Shown here piece after piece: positions 40,150 through 48,699 of a stretch of 64,000 bases of DNA. Position 1 is the stretch's first letter; each line of letters begins with the position of its first letter. Under the pieces are notes generated by a model. That model was not told where the DNA came from. It did no database searches and worked only from the letters and a program-made list of their open reading frames with translations. The stretch is taken from assembly GCA_017577405.1 (NCBI GenBank), contig PIUA01000019.1, positions 62,001 to 126,000 on the forward strand, read 5' to 3'. Made by a program: the position numbers and the translations under genes. This stretch comes from Bacillota bacterium (GTDB taxonomy: Bacteria > Bacillota > Limnochordia > Limnochordales > Limnochordaceae).

Positions 40150-42401
40150 CAGGAGGTCACCTCCTGGACGACGGCCCGCATGTTTGGAAGTTGGAAGAGG
40201 CTGGACGCCTCCGCCTCCCACCCCAGCTGGAGGGGGGTGGTGGGGAAGGCATTGAGGTGGTACTCGAGCCAGATGGCCTTGTTCACCACATCGAAGCGGA
40301 GGCCCACCGTCCGGCAGTCGGAGGTGTAGGTGAGGCTCAGCTGGCCCAGGAGGGCGCCCAAGGTGGTCTCGTCCTCGTCCAGGGCATAGGCCACCTCGCC
40401 CTGGACCGCCCAGCGCTCCCCCAAGGGGAGCGCGAGGATGGCGTCGTACCGGGTCCAGGTCTGGTCCGGCACGTCGTAATGGCCGGCCGCCCCCACCGTC
40501 ACCTTCTCGCCCAGGCTCACCTGGACCAAGCCGGCCAGATCGGTCAGCTCGTCCTCAAGGAGATCATACCTCGCAAAGGTTCCCGCCCAGAGGGCGCCCC
40601 TTCGGGCCTCCAGCAGAAGTTCCAGCCGCTCCCGCGCCTTCCACGCTTCTGTGTGGGCGTGAAAGGGGGTCTCGCCCCAGGCGTCCTGGATGGTGTAGCG
40701 CAGCTCACCCGTGAAGGCGGCGCTGGGGCGGTACTGGAGGGTCCAGGTGCTGCCCGCGTAGAGGAGTTCCTCCGCCGTCTCGTACCACCACTGGCCCGCC
40801 CAGGTGCTCAGCCCCAGGCTCCAGGGCCCGGCCAGCGGCAAGCGGGTCCCGCTGCTCCGGAACCCCAGGTGGGCCCCTTCCAGCCAGCCCGTGGGGCCGT
40901 CAGCCCGTTCTTCCTGGTAGCGGCCCGCCTGGGTGAAGAGCCGGAGCCGGGTCCCTTGAAGGGGCTGGGGCCAGAGGCGGGCGGGCAGGGTGTACCCCAG
41001 CTCCCCTTCGGGGGCCCGTCCAAAGCGGGTCCAGGCGTTGGTGCCGGGGATCTTGTACTGGAGGATCTGGCTGTGGAGCGTCCACCCGCCCCGGAGTGCA
41101 GCATCCCACGAGCCCCAGCGGCCCTCCACCGCGCCCTGGTAGCCCAGGTACTGGTGGAGGTCGGCGCCCTTCTGCCACCGCCGGCCCTGGGTGCCGGCGC
41201 TCAGCCGCAAGGGGCCCAGCTCCTGCCCCAGGCTCAGGTCGGCCCCTTCCTTGAGAAGGGCCTCTCCTTCCTCCCGCCCCCGCTCCTGGTGACCCCGTAC
41301 GCCCACGGAGGTCCCATCCTGACGGTAGGTGAGGGCCAGGTCGTGCTCCAGGGCCCAGTCGGCCCGCTGGGAGGTGGAGGCGGGTCGCGTCTCCCAGTAG
41401 GTGCCGGCATAGACCGCCTCCACCGGCCAGTTGGCCGCGGCGGGCAAATCGATCCGGGTCCGCAAGCGGTACCGGGGCTCGGCCTCCTCCCGGCCCTTCA
41501 CCTCCGACGGCGGGTTCTGAAGCCAGTCGGCCCCCACCGTCCAGGAGGCGGGGCCCAGGGGGACGCGCTGGGTGACCCCCAAACCCCAGCCGGAGAACTG
41601 GTGGTAGCCCACGTGGAGGAGGCCCAGGCGATCGGCCCGGGTGTCGTAGGCGTAGGCCATCCGGATGTACCAGCCATCCTCCTCGGTCCAACCCACCTCC
41701 GGCGGCTGGAAGGGGGAGGTGCCCATCTCGTCGTCGGGGTCCAGGGAGATCGTCACCCGGGGCCAGTAGAGGAGCGGGATCGCCCCCTCCACGTAGACCA
41801 CGTGCCGGAGGACCATCACCTCGCCCGGCCAAATCTCGATCTCCCGGGCCCGGACGTGGTACTCCGGGTGGTCCAAGCCGCAGGTGGTGAGGGTGGCCCC
41901 ACCGATGTGGATGTGGGCGACGGTCCCCTCCACCCGGGGCGCCTGGAGGCGCAGGCTCCCGGAAGCGCCCGCGGGCTGGAGCTCCGCCTCCCCTTCGCCT
42001 AAGACGAAGGCGCCCGTGGCCAGGTTGTAGGTCAACCACGCCCCCTGCCAGTGCCCCGACTCCGTTTCCAGGCGGACCTGGCCGGTAAAGAGGGCCTCCT
42101 GGCGGGCGAGATCGGCTTCCAGGGCTTGGGCCTCGATGGTGATGGCGCCATGCCCGAAGTGCACGTCGGTGGCCACGAGCCACTGGGTGTGGGGGTCGTA
42201 GCTGGCCTCCCCGTTGACGCGGAGGCGGAGCGGGGTGCTTGCCGCCTCACCCGGCAGAACCAGCCCGGCCAGCAGCCCGAAGAGGAGGGCCAGGGCTGCC
42301 AGCCAGCGGGAGGCCTGAGACGCCCGGCCCCTCCGGCCAGGGGCTGGCGGCGAGGCTCTGGGCCCAACGGTTGCCCCCCCTCGGTGCTCCCCCTGCGCCA
42401 C
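40149..42401 (-). CDS. LptD/OstA-like outer-membrane beta-barrel protein
   Basis: Signal peptide, OstA N-domain (EADLARQEALFTGQVRLETESGHWQGAWLTYNL), long amphipathic beta-strand region, C-term QLSLTYTSDCRTVGLRFDVVNKAIWLEYHLNAF. Exact start uncertain. Confidence 0.75.
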   Translation of the reverse strand: MAQGEHRGGATVGPRASPPAPGRRGRASQASRWLAALALLFGLLAGLVLPGEAASTPLRLRVNGEASYDPHTQWLVATDVHFGHGAITIEAQALEADLARQEALFTGQVRLETESGHWQGAWLTYNLATGAFVLGEGEAELQPAGASGSLRLQAPRVEGTVAHIHIGGATLTTCGLDHPEYHVRAREIEIWPGEVMVLRHVVYVEGAIPLLYWPRVTISLDPDDEMGTSPFQPPEVGWTEEDGWYIRMAYAYDTRADRLGLLHVGYHQFSGWGLGVTQRVPLGPASWTVGADWLQNPPSEVKGREEAEPRYRLRTRIDLPAAANWPVEAVYAGTYWETRPASTSQRADWALEHDLALTYRQDGTSVGVRGHQERGREEGEALLKEGADLSLGQELGPLRLSAGTQGRRWQKGADLHQYLGYQGAVEGRWGSWDAALRGGWTLHSQILQYKIPGTNAWTRFGRAPEGELGYTLPARLWPQPLQGTRLRLFTQAGRYQEERADGPTGWLEGAHLGFRSSGTRLPLAGPWSLGLSTWAGQWWYETAEELLYAGSTWTLQYRPSAAFTGELRYTIQDAWGETPFHAHTEAWKARERLELLLEARRGALWAGTFARYDLLEDELTDLAGLVQVSLGEKVTVGAAGHYDVPDQTWTRYDAILALPLGERWAVQGEVAYALDEDETTLGALLGQLSLTYTSDCRTVGLRFDVVNKAIWLEYHLNAFPTTPLQLGWEAEASSLFQLPNMRAVVQEVTS

Positions 42402-42592
42402 AGCCGTCCCCCCTCGCCTCTCCACCGTGTCCCCCGGCCCCCGGGGCCGTGGTGACAGGCTTCGACGAGGGTGGAGGGGCCACCTCCAGAGAGGAGCGAC
42501 TCGCGAGATGGGAAGGCCTTCCTCTCCAGTTCCCAAGGGTTCAGGCCGAATGCAAATCTTGGGGAAGAGGGTTCAAAGACAGGGTGACGGCC

Positions 42593-43819
42593 ATGGGTGG
42601 TCTCTTCCAGGGAGATGGACTCCCCCGGGCGGGAGGCGCTGGCCGGGCCCGGCGGTGGCGCTCGTTCGCCAGCCGGGTTGCCGTGCTGACCGCCGTCTTG
42701 ATCGCGCTGGTCTTGGTGGTTCCCGCCCGTTCCGACGCCCCAGCGCCTGAACCCACCTCCGCACCGGAGGCGGCCGAGCCCTTCCACATGCCGCCCCCGC
42801 CTGACGGGGTCCGGGGGGTCTACGTCACCGGCGCCCTGGCCGCCAGCCCCCAGATGGACCGTCTCTTGGACCGGCTCGCGGGCACGGAGATCAACACCAT
42901 TGTCCTCGAGTTGAAAGACGAGCTGGGCCGGATCACCTTCCGCTCGTCCAACCCCCTGGCCCAGGCCATGGGCGCGGTGCGGGGCGAGTTGGGCGATCTG
43001 CGGGCGTTGGTGGACCGGCTCCACCGCCGGGGCTTCTACGTGGTGGGGCGGATGGTCGCCTTCCGGGATCACCGGCTGGCCCTCCAGCGGCCCGAGCTGG
43101 CCCTGAAGGATGTGCAGGGGAACATCTGGCGGGACCGCCAGGGGATCGCCTGGATCAATCCCGCCCAGGAAGAAGCGTGGGCCTACCTGATTGACCTGGC
43201 GGTGGAGGCCGCCCTGGCGGGCGTGGATGAGATCCAGTGGGACTACGTCCGCTTCCCCACCGACGGCCCCTTGGACCGGCTGGTCTATCCGGAAGGGATC
43301 CGGCGGGAGGAGACCATCGCCGCCTTCCTGGCCGCCTCCCGGCAAGCCCTGCGCCCTGTCGGGGCCTACACCAGCGCCGACCTCTTCGGCTTCGCCGCCC
43401 TCACCCGAGGCGACATGGGGATCGGCCACCAGCTGGAGGTCCTGGCGGAGCAGGTGGACGTGGTCTCCCTCATGCTCTACCCCTCCCACTTCCCGCCGGG
43501 GGCCCTGGGGCTGGAAGACCCGGACCGGGCCCCCTACGAGACGGTCCTCCGCTCCCTCAAGGCGGCCGCGCAGCGGGTCGATCGGCGGAAGCTGCGGCCC
43601 TGGCTCCAGTCCTTCAGCCTCCGGAACCCCTATGGCCCCCAGGAAGTGTGGGCCCAGATTCTTGCCGCCCAAGAGGTGGAGGTGTCGGGGTGGCTCCTCT
43701 GGAACCCTTCGGGGAGGTACACCACCCCCCGGCAGCTGATGGGGTCCACCGCCCCGGTCCAGGAGGCGGCCCTCCAGCGGCCGGTTGAGAAAGAGGGAGT
43801 CGATGAGCCACGAGGTTAA
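42593..43819 (+). CDS. Putative glycoside hydrolase (DUF4015/GHL family)
   Basis: N-terminal TM; GVRGVYVTGALAASPQMDRLLDRLAGTEINTIVLELKDELG; VDEIQWDYVRFPTDGPLDRLVYP; VDVVSLMLYPSHF. Confidence 0.85.
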   Translation: MGGLFQGDGLPRAGGAGRARRWRSFASRVAVLTAVLIALVLVVPARSDAPAPEPTSAPEAAEPFHMPPPPDGVRGVYVTGALAASPQMDRLLDRLAGTEINTIVLELKDELGRITFRSSNPLAQAMGAVRGELGDLRALVDRLHRRGFYVVGRMVAFRDHRLALQRPELALKDVQGNIWRDRQGIAWINPAQEEAWAYLIDLAVEAALAGVDEIQWDYVRFPTDGPLDRLVYPEGIRREETIAAFLAASRQALRPVGAYTSADLFGFAALTRGDMGIGHQLEVLAEQVDVVSLMLYPSHFPPGALGLEDPDRAPYETVLRSLKAAAQRVDRRKLRPWLQSFSLRNPYGPQEVWAQILAAQEVEVSGWLLWNPSGRYTTPRQLMGSTAPVQEAALQRPVEKEGVDEPRG

Positions 43820-44303
43820 GCCCCCCAAGCCCTCAGCTCCCCCGGGCGAGGCGCCGCCGGCGGACGGTCCCGAGGCGATCCAGCGGGAGCTCCTCCAGCG
43901 CGCCCTGGAGGGCTTGGCCGGTGGCGACATGCTCAGCTTCATGCAGCTCTTGCCCATGGAGCGCTGGCACGATGGGGAGTGGTCCGTCGCCCGGATCCCC
44001 CTTCTGCCCATCTTCCTCAACCCCATGGGGATCCTCCACGGCGGGGTGACGGCCATCTTTCTCGACTCGCTCATGGGCTGGAGTCTGGCCGAGCAGGCCG
44101 GCCGCCCGGTGGTCACCGTCCAGCTGAACGTCAACTACGTCAAACCTGGCCGGGGCCCGTGGGTGGTGGTCCGGGCCCGGCCCACTCATATCGGCCGGTT
44201 TACCGGCGTGGCCGAGGGCCGGGTGGAAGACCACGAGGGCCAGCTGATCAGCCAGGGGACGGGCACCTTCTTCTTTACGGGGGACGGGGACGGGACGGGG
44301 TAA
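43803..44303 (+). CDS. PaaI-like hotdog-fold thioesterase
   Basis: NPMGILHGGVTAIFLDSLMGWSL...VTVQLNVNYVKPGRGPWVVVRARPTHIGRF. Confidence 0.85.
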   Translation: MSHEVKPPKPSAPPGEAPPADGPEAIQRELLQRALEGLAGGDMLSFMQLLPMERWHDGEWSVARIPLLPIFLNPMGILHGGVTAIFLDSLMGWSLAEQAGRPVVTVQLNVNYVKPGRGPWVVVRARPTHIGRFTGVAEGRVEDHEGQLISQGTGTFFFTGDGDGTG

Positions 44304-44374
44304 GCTGGCTGGACACTTGTCCCTGGCAAGTCGGGTCATTTGCCTATGTCGCACGAACTGGTACCCGTGCCAGA

Positions 44375-44410
44375 ATGAGGGTGCAGTCGGGAAGGGGGTT
44401 GCACCCTCAT
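44375..44410 (+). promoter_or_regulatory. RNA hairpin pairing into the start codon of the following ORF
   Basis: Perfect 11-bp arms ATGAGGGTGCA / TGCACCCTCAT, loop contains ggaaggggg RBS-like sequence, 3' arm ends in the ATG at 44409. Confidence 0.55.
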
Positions 44411-44666
44411 GGCTATGGCAAGCCTCTACGGTGGAGCAACCGGCGGCTACCGGGATGCCACGCCTCAGCTGCGGGATGAAGGCTCGCCGGACGAGCCCCA
44501 GTTCCAGCGTCCCTTGGTGCGGGTCAACATTGAGACGGGCGAGGTGCTCATCTCCCTCTGGCCCCAAAAGTTGACGGAGCAGCGCCTCCGGCGGGCGGAG
44601 CCGGCGTCGACCATCTCGGACCAGGAGCTCCAGAAGCTGGTGGAGGAACACCAGGCCCGGGTCTGA
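44409..44666 (+). CDS. Hypothetical protein (85 aa)
   Basis: Coherent ORF downstream of the hairpin; alternative ATG at 44415. Confidence 0.55.
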   Translation: MAMASLYGGATGGYRDATPQLRDEGSPDEPQFQRPLVRVNIETGEVLISLWPQKLTEQRLRRAEPASTISDQELQKLVEEHQARV

Positions 44667-44688
44667 CCGGCACCGGCCGCCAGAGGGT

Positions 44689-45171
44689 TCAGAGCTTGTA
44701 GCCCAGGGTCCGGAGGAGGCCCCGCCGCTTCTCCACGTCCTCAGCCGTCTCCACACCCAGGGGCGGCTGGCCGTCCACCACACCCAGGATCCCCCGACCC
44801 TGGTCAGTGGTGGCCACAATCACCTGGACGGGGTTGGCGGTGGCACAGTAAATCCGGCAGACCTCGGGGACCGCTTTGATGGCGTTCAGCACCTGGATGG
44901 GAAAGCCGTTCCGCATGAAGATGATGAACGCGTGGCCCGCGCCGATGGCCTGGATGTTCTCCCGGGCCAGCTCGATCATCTCCGGATCGTTCCCGCTGGT
45001 CCGCACCAGGCGGGGCCCTGAGGCCTCGTTGAACCCGATGCCGAACCGGATCCCGCCGCCGGCGCCGGCCATGGCCTCGTGCAGGTCCTCCACGGTCTTG
45101 ATGAAGTGGCTCTGACCGAGGATCAGGTTGACATCCTCGGGCTTGCGGATGGAGACCAACTCCGTCTGCAC
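44689..45171 (-). CDS. Adenosine-specific kinase (PF04008-type) family protein
   Basis: NLILGQSHFIKTVEDLHEAMAG...FGIGFNEASGPRLVRTSGND...FIIFMRNGFPIQVLNAIKAVPEVCRIYCATANPVQVIVA. Confidence 0.88.
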   Translation of the reverse strand: MQTELVSIRKPEDVNLILGQSHFIKTVEDLHEAMAGAGGGIRFGIGFNEASGPRLVRTSGNDPEMIELARENIQAIGAGHAFIIFMRNGFPIQVLNAIKAVPEVCRIYCATANPVQVIVATTDQGRGILGVVDGQPPLGVETAEDVEKRRGLLRTLGYKL

Positions 45172-45254
45172 CGTGACGCCTCCTTTGTTCCATCTTCTGC
45201 CTGAAAGGGTCGCACCTGCTAGGTTCCCCAGCCCCGCCGCCCTTCCTCCAGCCC

Positions 45255-45283
45255 TTGCCGCGCCGGGCGCCCCCGGCTAGACT
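45255..45283 (+). promoter_or_regulatory. Candidate promoter TTGCCG-N17-TAGACT for ispH
   Basis: 17 nt spacing, about 25 nt before the ispH start. Confidence 0.5.
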
Positions 45284-45307
45284 GGAGGCGAAAGGAGCGG
45301 AGCTTCG

Positions 45308-46201
45308 GTGGAAGTGATCCGCATCACCCCCCGGGGGTACTGCTACGGGGTGGTGGATGCCCTCCAGCTCGCCAAGCGGGTGGCCTCCATGAAGGATGTG
45401 CCCCGCCCCATCTACATCCTGGGCCAGATCGTCCACAACCGGCACGCGGTGGAAAGCCTGGAGGCCTACGGCATCAAGACCTTGGACGGGGGCAGCCGCC
45501 TGGAGCTTCTGGAGCAGATCGACCACGGCACCGTCATCTTCACGGCCCACGGCGTCTCGCCCCAGGTGAAGGCCCGGGCCCGGGAGAAGGGCCTCCGATA
45601 CTTCGACGCCACCTGCCCCGATGTGACCCGGACCCACGACCTGGTCCGGGAGCTGGTGGCGGACGGGTACGAGATCCTCTACATCGGCAAGAAGGGCCAC
45701 CCCGAGCCGGAAGGGGTGATGGGCGAAGCTCCGGGCCATGTCCACCTCATCGAGGACCGGGCCGACCTGGACGCCCTCCAGCTGCCCCAGACCGAGCGGC
45801 TGGCAGTGGTCACCCAGACCACCCTCAGCCAGTGGGATACGGCCCAGCTCATCGAGGCGATCCGCCAGCGCTTCCCCCAGGTCCGGGTGTACAACGAGAT
45901 CTGCCTGGCCACCCAGCTGCGCCAGGAGGCGGCCGTCGCCCAATCTCGGGAGGCGGACCTGGTCCTGGTGGTGGGCGACCGCCGGAGCAACAACTCCAAC
46001 CGGCTGGTCCAGGTGGTCCGGGAGATTGCGGGCAAGCCCGCCTACCTCATTGACTCCGTGAAGGAGATCGACCCCGCGTGGCTCCGAGGGGTCCGGAAGG
46101 TGGCGGTCACCGCTGGCTCCTCCACCCCCAGCCACCTCACCCGGGAAGTGATCCAGTTCCTGGAGGCCTTGGAACCGGAAGAGGTCCCCGCCAGTTCCTG
46201 A
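45308..46201 (+). CDS. ispH: 4-hydroxy-3-methylbut-2-enyl diphosphate reductase
   Basis: GYCYGVVDALQLA, ILGQIVHNRHAVESL, FTAHGVSPQVKARA, DATCPDVTRTH, VVGDRRSNNSNRL. Confidence 0.95.
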   Translation: MEVIRITPRGYCYGVVDALQLAKRVASMKDVPRPIYILGQIVHNRHAVESLEAYGIKTLDGGSRLELLEQIDHGTVIFTAHGVSPQVKARAREKGLRYFDATCPDVTRTHDLVRELVADGYEILYIGKKGHPEPEGVMGEAPGHVHLIEDRADLDALQLPQTERLAVVTQTTLSQWDTAQLIEAIRQRFPQVRVYNEICLATQLRQEAAVAQSREADLVLVVGDRRSNNSNRLVQVVREIAGKPAYLIDSVKEIDPAWLRGVRKVAVTAGSSTPSHLTREVIQFLEALEPEEVPASS

Positions 46202-46278
46202 GGGGCGTGCCCAGGGCGAGGTCCTGAGGCCAGCCCGTGCCTTTCGCCAGGGCCCGGCTCCAGTCCGGGCCCTTCGGC

Positions 46279-47559
46279 TTACCGGTAGGTGAAGGCCTCC
46301 GCCGCCCGGAAGAAATCGCCCGCGGTCGTCTCGAACCGTTCGGGCGCATCGGCGTACTGGAAGAGGTAGACGGTCGTCTCCTTAAGGGCCAGGAAGCTGC
46401 CTTCCCGCAACCGCCGCCCGTCCTCGTCCACGTAGCGGTACTCGAAGTAGAGGGCCGGCTCATCACCCAACCGGCTGGGGGTCGGCCCCTGGACGAGTTC
46501 GAAGCCGGGGACCACGTCCTGGTAGCTGGCCAAGAGCTCCCCGGCCAGCCCCTCCAGGTCGCGCCCGCCGGCAGGTTGGGGGGTGACATGGATGAAGAAG
46601 ATCCGCCCGTCCCGGGAGCGGAGGACGGTGGTGCTGGCAGAGGTGGTGCTCCGGCCGGCCCGCCAGTCATCGGGCAGGGGGAAGGTGTAGCGGCCCAGGG
46701 GATCGAGATACCGGGCGGCCGCCTCGTCCACCCCGATCCGGGGCGGGGCGGCCACCTGGGCCCGGTTCCGCTGGTAGACAGCCTGGAGTTGGGGGAGCCG
46801 CTCCCGGGTCACCTCAATGCGGCGCTCGGTGAGGGGGTGGGTCCGGAGCACCTCGGCCACCTGGGGCCCCTGGTGGCGCCGCTCTTCCTCGAGGAGCCGT
46901 TCCAGGAAACGAGGCAGGCCCTCGGGGTCGAAGCCAGCCTGGGCGGCGAACTCCTGCCCCACCCGGTCCGCCTCGTACTCGTCGTCCCGAGACCACCCTT
47001 TGTCGATCAGGTCCGCCGCCAGGTTGACCAGCTGCTGGACCACCTGGGTCTCCGTCGCCTCCCGGAAGAAGACCCCGATGAAGACCGCAATCCCCAGCTG
47101 CCGCACAATCCGGTTCCGGTAGTGGTACCGGTCGATGTGGGCCACCTCGTGCCCCAGGACGTTGGCCAGCTGGTCTGGATCCCATCCGGTTAGGTCGAGG
47201 AGGCCCCGGGTGAGAAAGACAAACCCCCCGGGCAGCGCGAAGGCGTTGACCAAGTCGGTGTTCAAGACGGTGAGGGAGTACTCGATGGCCCCGGTCCGGC
47301 TGCTCTGGGCGGCCACCCGCTCAAAGATGGCGTTCAGCCAGGCCTGGTGCTCCTCGGGGAGGGGGGCGACGCCGCCGTACCGGGCAACCATCTCGGGGAA
47401 GGCCGCCTCCCCCGCGCTCCGCTCGATCCGATCCCACAACCCCGCCTGCGCCTGCACCCCGCCGGCCATGGCCAGGAAGAGCAGGAGCACCAGCGCGACC
47501 GCCCGGCCCCAAGGGGGCACCGGCTGGGAGTTGGGACGCCTGGAGCGGTGATGGTCCAT
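46279..47559 (-). CDS. M48-family zinc metalloprotease
   Basis: Signal peptide; [15 protein letters not shown] (HExxH); [23 protein letters not shown]. Confidence 0.92.
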   Translation of the reverse strand: MDHHRSRRPNSQPVPPWGRAVALVLLLFLAMAGGVQAQAGLWDRIERSAGEAAFPEMVARYGGVAPLPEEHQAWLNAIFERVAAQSSRTGAIEYSLTVLNTDLVNAFALPGGFVFLTRGLLDLTGWDPDQLANVLGHEVAHIDRYHYRNRIVRQLGIAVFIGVFFREATETQVVQQLVNLAADLIDKGWSRDDEYEADRVGQEFAAQAGFDPEGLPRFLERLLEEERRHQGPQVAEVLRTHPLTERRIEVTRERLPQLQAVYQRNRAQVAAPPRIGVDEAAARYLDPLGRYTFPLPDDWRAGRSTTSASTTVLRSRDGRIFFIHVTPQPAGGRDLEGLAGELLASYQDVVPGFELVQGPTPSRLGDEPALYFEYRYVDEDGRRLREGSFLALKETTVYLFQYADAPERFETTAGDFFRAAEAFTYR

Positions 47560-47685
47560 GGAGGCTGCCTCCTTTCCCCGGATGACGCGGCCATGGTAGC
47601 ATTCGCTTTCCTCGCTTGGAGGCCTGCTGGGAAGGGTGGCAGCGGCCGGCAACCTTGGGTAAACCCGGCCCCCTCTGGGAATGGT

Positions 47686-47694
47686 TGTTATAAT
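47686..47694 (+). promoter_or_regulatory. Extended -10 promoter element TGTTATAAT upstream of sod
   Basis: TGnTATAAT about 65 nt before the SOD start; no clear -35. Confidence 0.5.
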
Positions 47695-47760
47695 GGGGGC
47701 GGGTCGACGCGACGAGGGGTCTTGGGAAGGCCCGACATCTTTCTACGGAGGGATCGCAGG

Positions 47761-48375
47761 ATGGCCCACGAGCTTCCGCCTCTGCCATACGCGTACGACG
47801 CGTTGGAGCCGTACATCGACGCCCGGACCATGGAGATTCACCACACCAAGCACCACGCCACCTACGTGAACAACCTCAACGCCGCCCTCGAGTCCGCCGA
47901 TGAGCGCCTGCGGAACCTGAGCGTGGAGGAGCTCTTGCGGCGGATCGACGAGGTGCCCGAGTCCATCCGCACGGCGGTGCGGAACAACGGCGGCGGCCAC
48001 GCCAACCACACCCTCTTCTGGAGCGTGATGGGGCCGGGTGGCGGCGGGGAGCCCACCGGCGAGCTGGCCGAGGCCATCAGCAGCACCTTCGGCAGCTTCG
48101 AGAACTTCAAGGAGACCTTCAGCAAGGCGGCGGCCGGCCGCTTCGGCAGCGGGTGGGCCTGGCTGGTGGTGAAGGACGGCAAGCTGGAAGTGACCAGCAC
48201 CCCTAACCAGGACTCGCCCCTGATGGAAGGCCAGGTGCCCATCCTGGGCCTGGACGTCTGGGAGCATGCTTACTACCTGAAGTACCAGAACCGGCGCCCC
48301 GAGTACATCCAGAACTGGTGGAACGTGGTCAACTGGGCGGAGGTCAACCGCCGCTACCTGGAGGCTCGGGGCTGA
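47761..48375 (+). CDS. sodA: Superoxide dismutase (Fe/Mn)
   Basis: [60 protein letters not shown]. Confidence 0.96.
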   Translation: MAHELPPLPYAYDALEPYIDARTMEIHHTKHHATYVNNLNAALESADERLRNLSVEELLRRIDEVPESIRTAVRNNGGGHANHTLFWSVMGPGGGGEPTGELAEAISSTFGSFENFKETFSKAAAGRFGSGWAWLVVKDGKLEVTSTPNQDSPLMEGQVPILGLDVWEHAYYLKYQNRRPEYIQNWWNVVNWAEVNRRYLEARG

Positions 48376-48393
48376 GCCGCAGGGCGGCTTGGT

Positions 48394-48428
48394 CGGGGCC
48401 CGGCGCGTGACGCTGGGCCCCGTTTCTT
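48394..48428 (+). terminator. Rho-independent terminator of sod
   Basis: CGGGGCCC-loop-GGGCCCCG then TTTCTTT. Confidence 0.75.
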
Positions 48429-48599
48429 TCCCGCCAGGGGCGGACCGGGCTCCGCGCAGGCGTGGGCCGGGGTGGGAACCTCACCAGGGGAGGCGGCGCC
48501 TCCCGGGGGCCCTGCGACGGGGTTGGAGGCCGCCGGGGAACCTTTGACGCCTCCCGGCCCCTTTGGTAGAGTGAAGGTGAGGCAATCGATTGGTCTGTC

Positions 48600-48621
48600 G
48601 CTCCTCTGCGGAGCCTTTTTT
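48600..48621 (+). terminator. Short hairpin plus T tract in the leader/upstream region of the FAD oxidase gene
   Basis: GCTCC-tctgc-GGAGC-CTTTTTT. Confidence 0.4.
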
Positions 48622-48631
48622 CGGACCAGAG

Positions 48632-48649
48632 TTGTGAACGTCTTCACAC
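48632..48649 (+). promoter_or_regulatory. Rex-operator-like palindrome (also fits CRP/FNR half-site spacing)
   Basis: TTGTGAA-cgtc-TTCACAC versus Rex consensus TTGTGAAN4TTCACAA. Confidence 0.55.
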
Positions 48650-48699
48650 ACACGAACTCCCAGGAGCGCCATCCGGGGCGACAGAAAGGAGGTCACCAG

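Noticed and set aside
42032-44134. 700-aa minus-strand ORF
   Set aside because: Antisense to the GHL glycoside hydrolase and out of frame with LptD-like; not coding.
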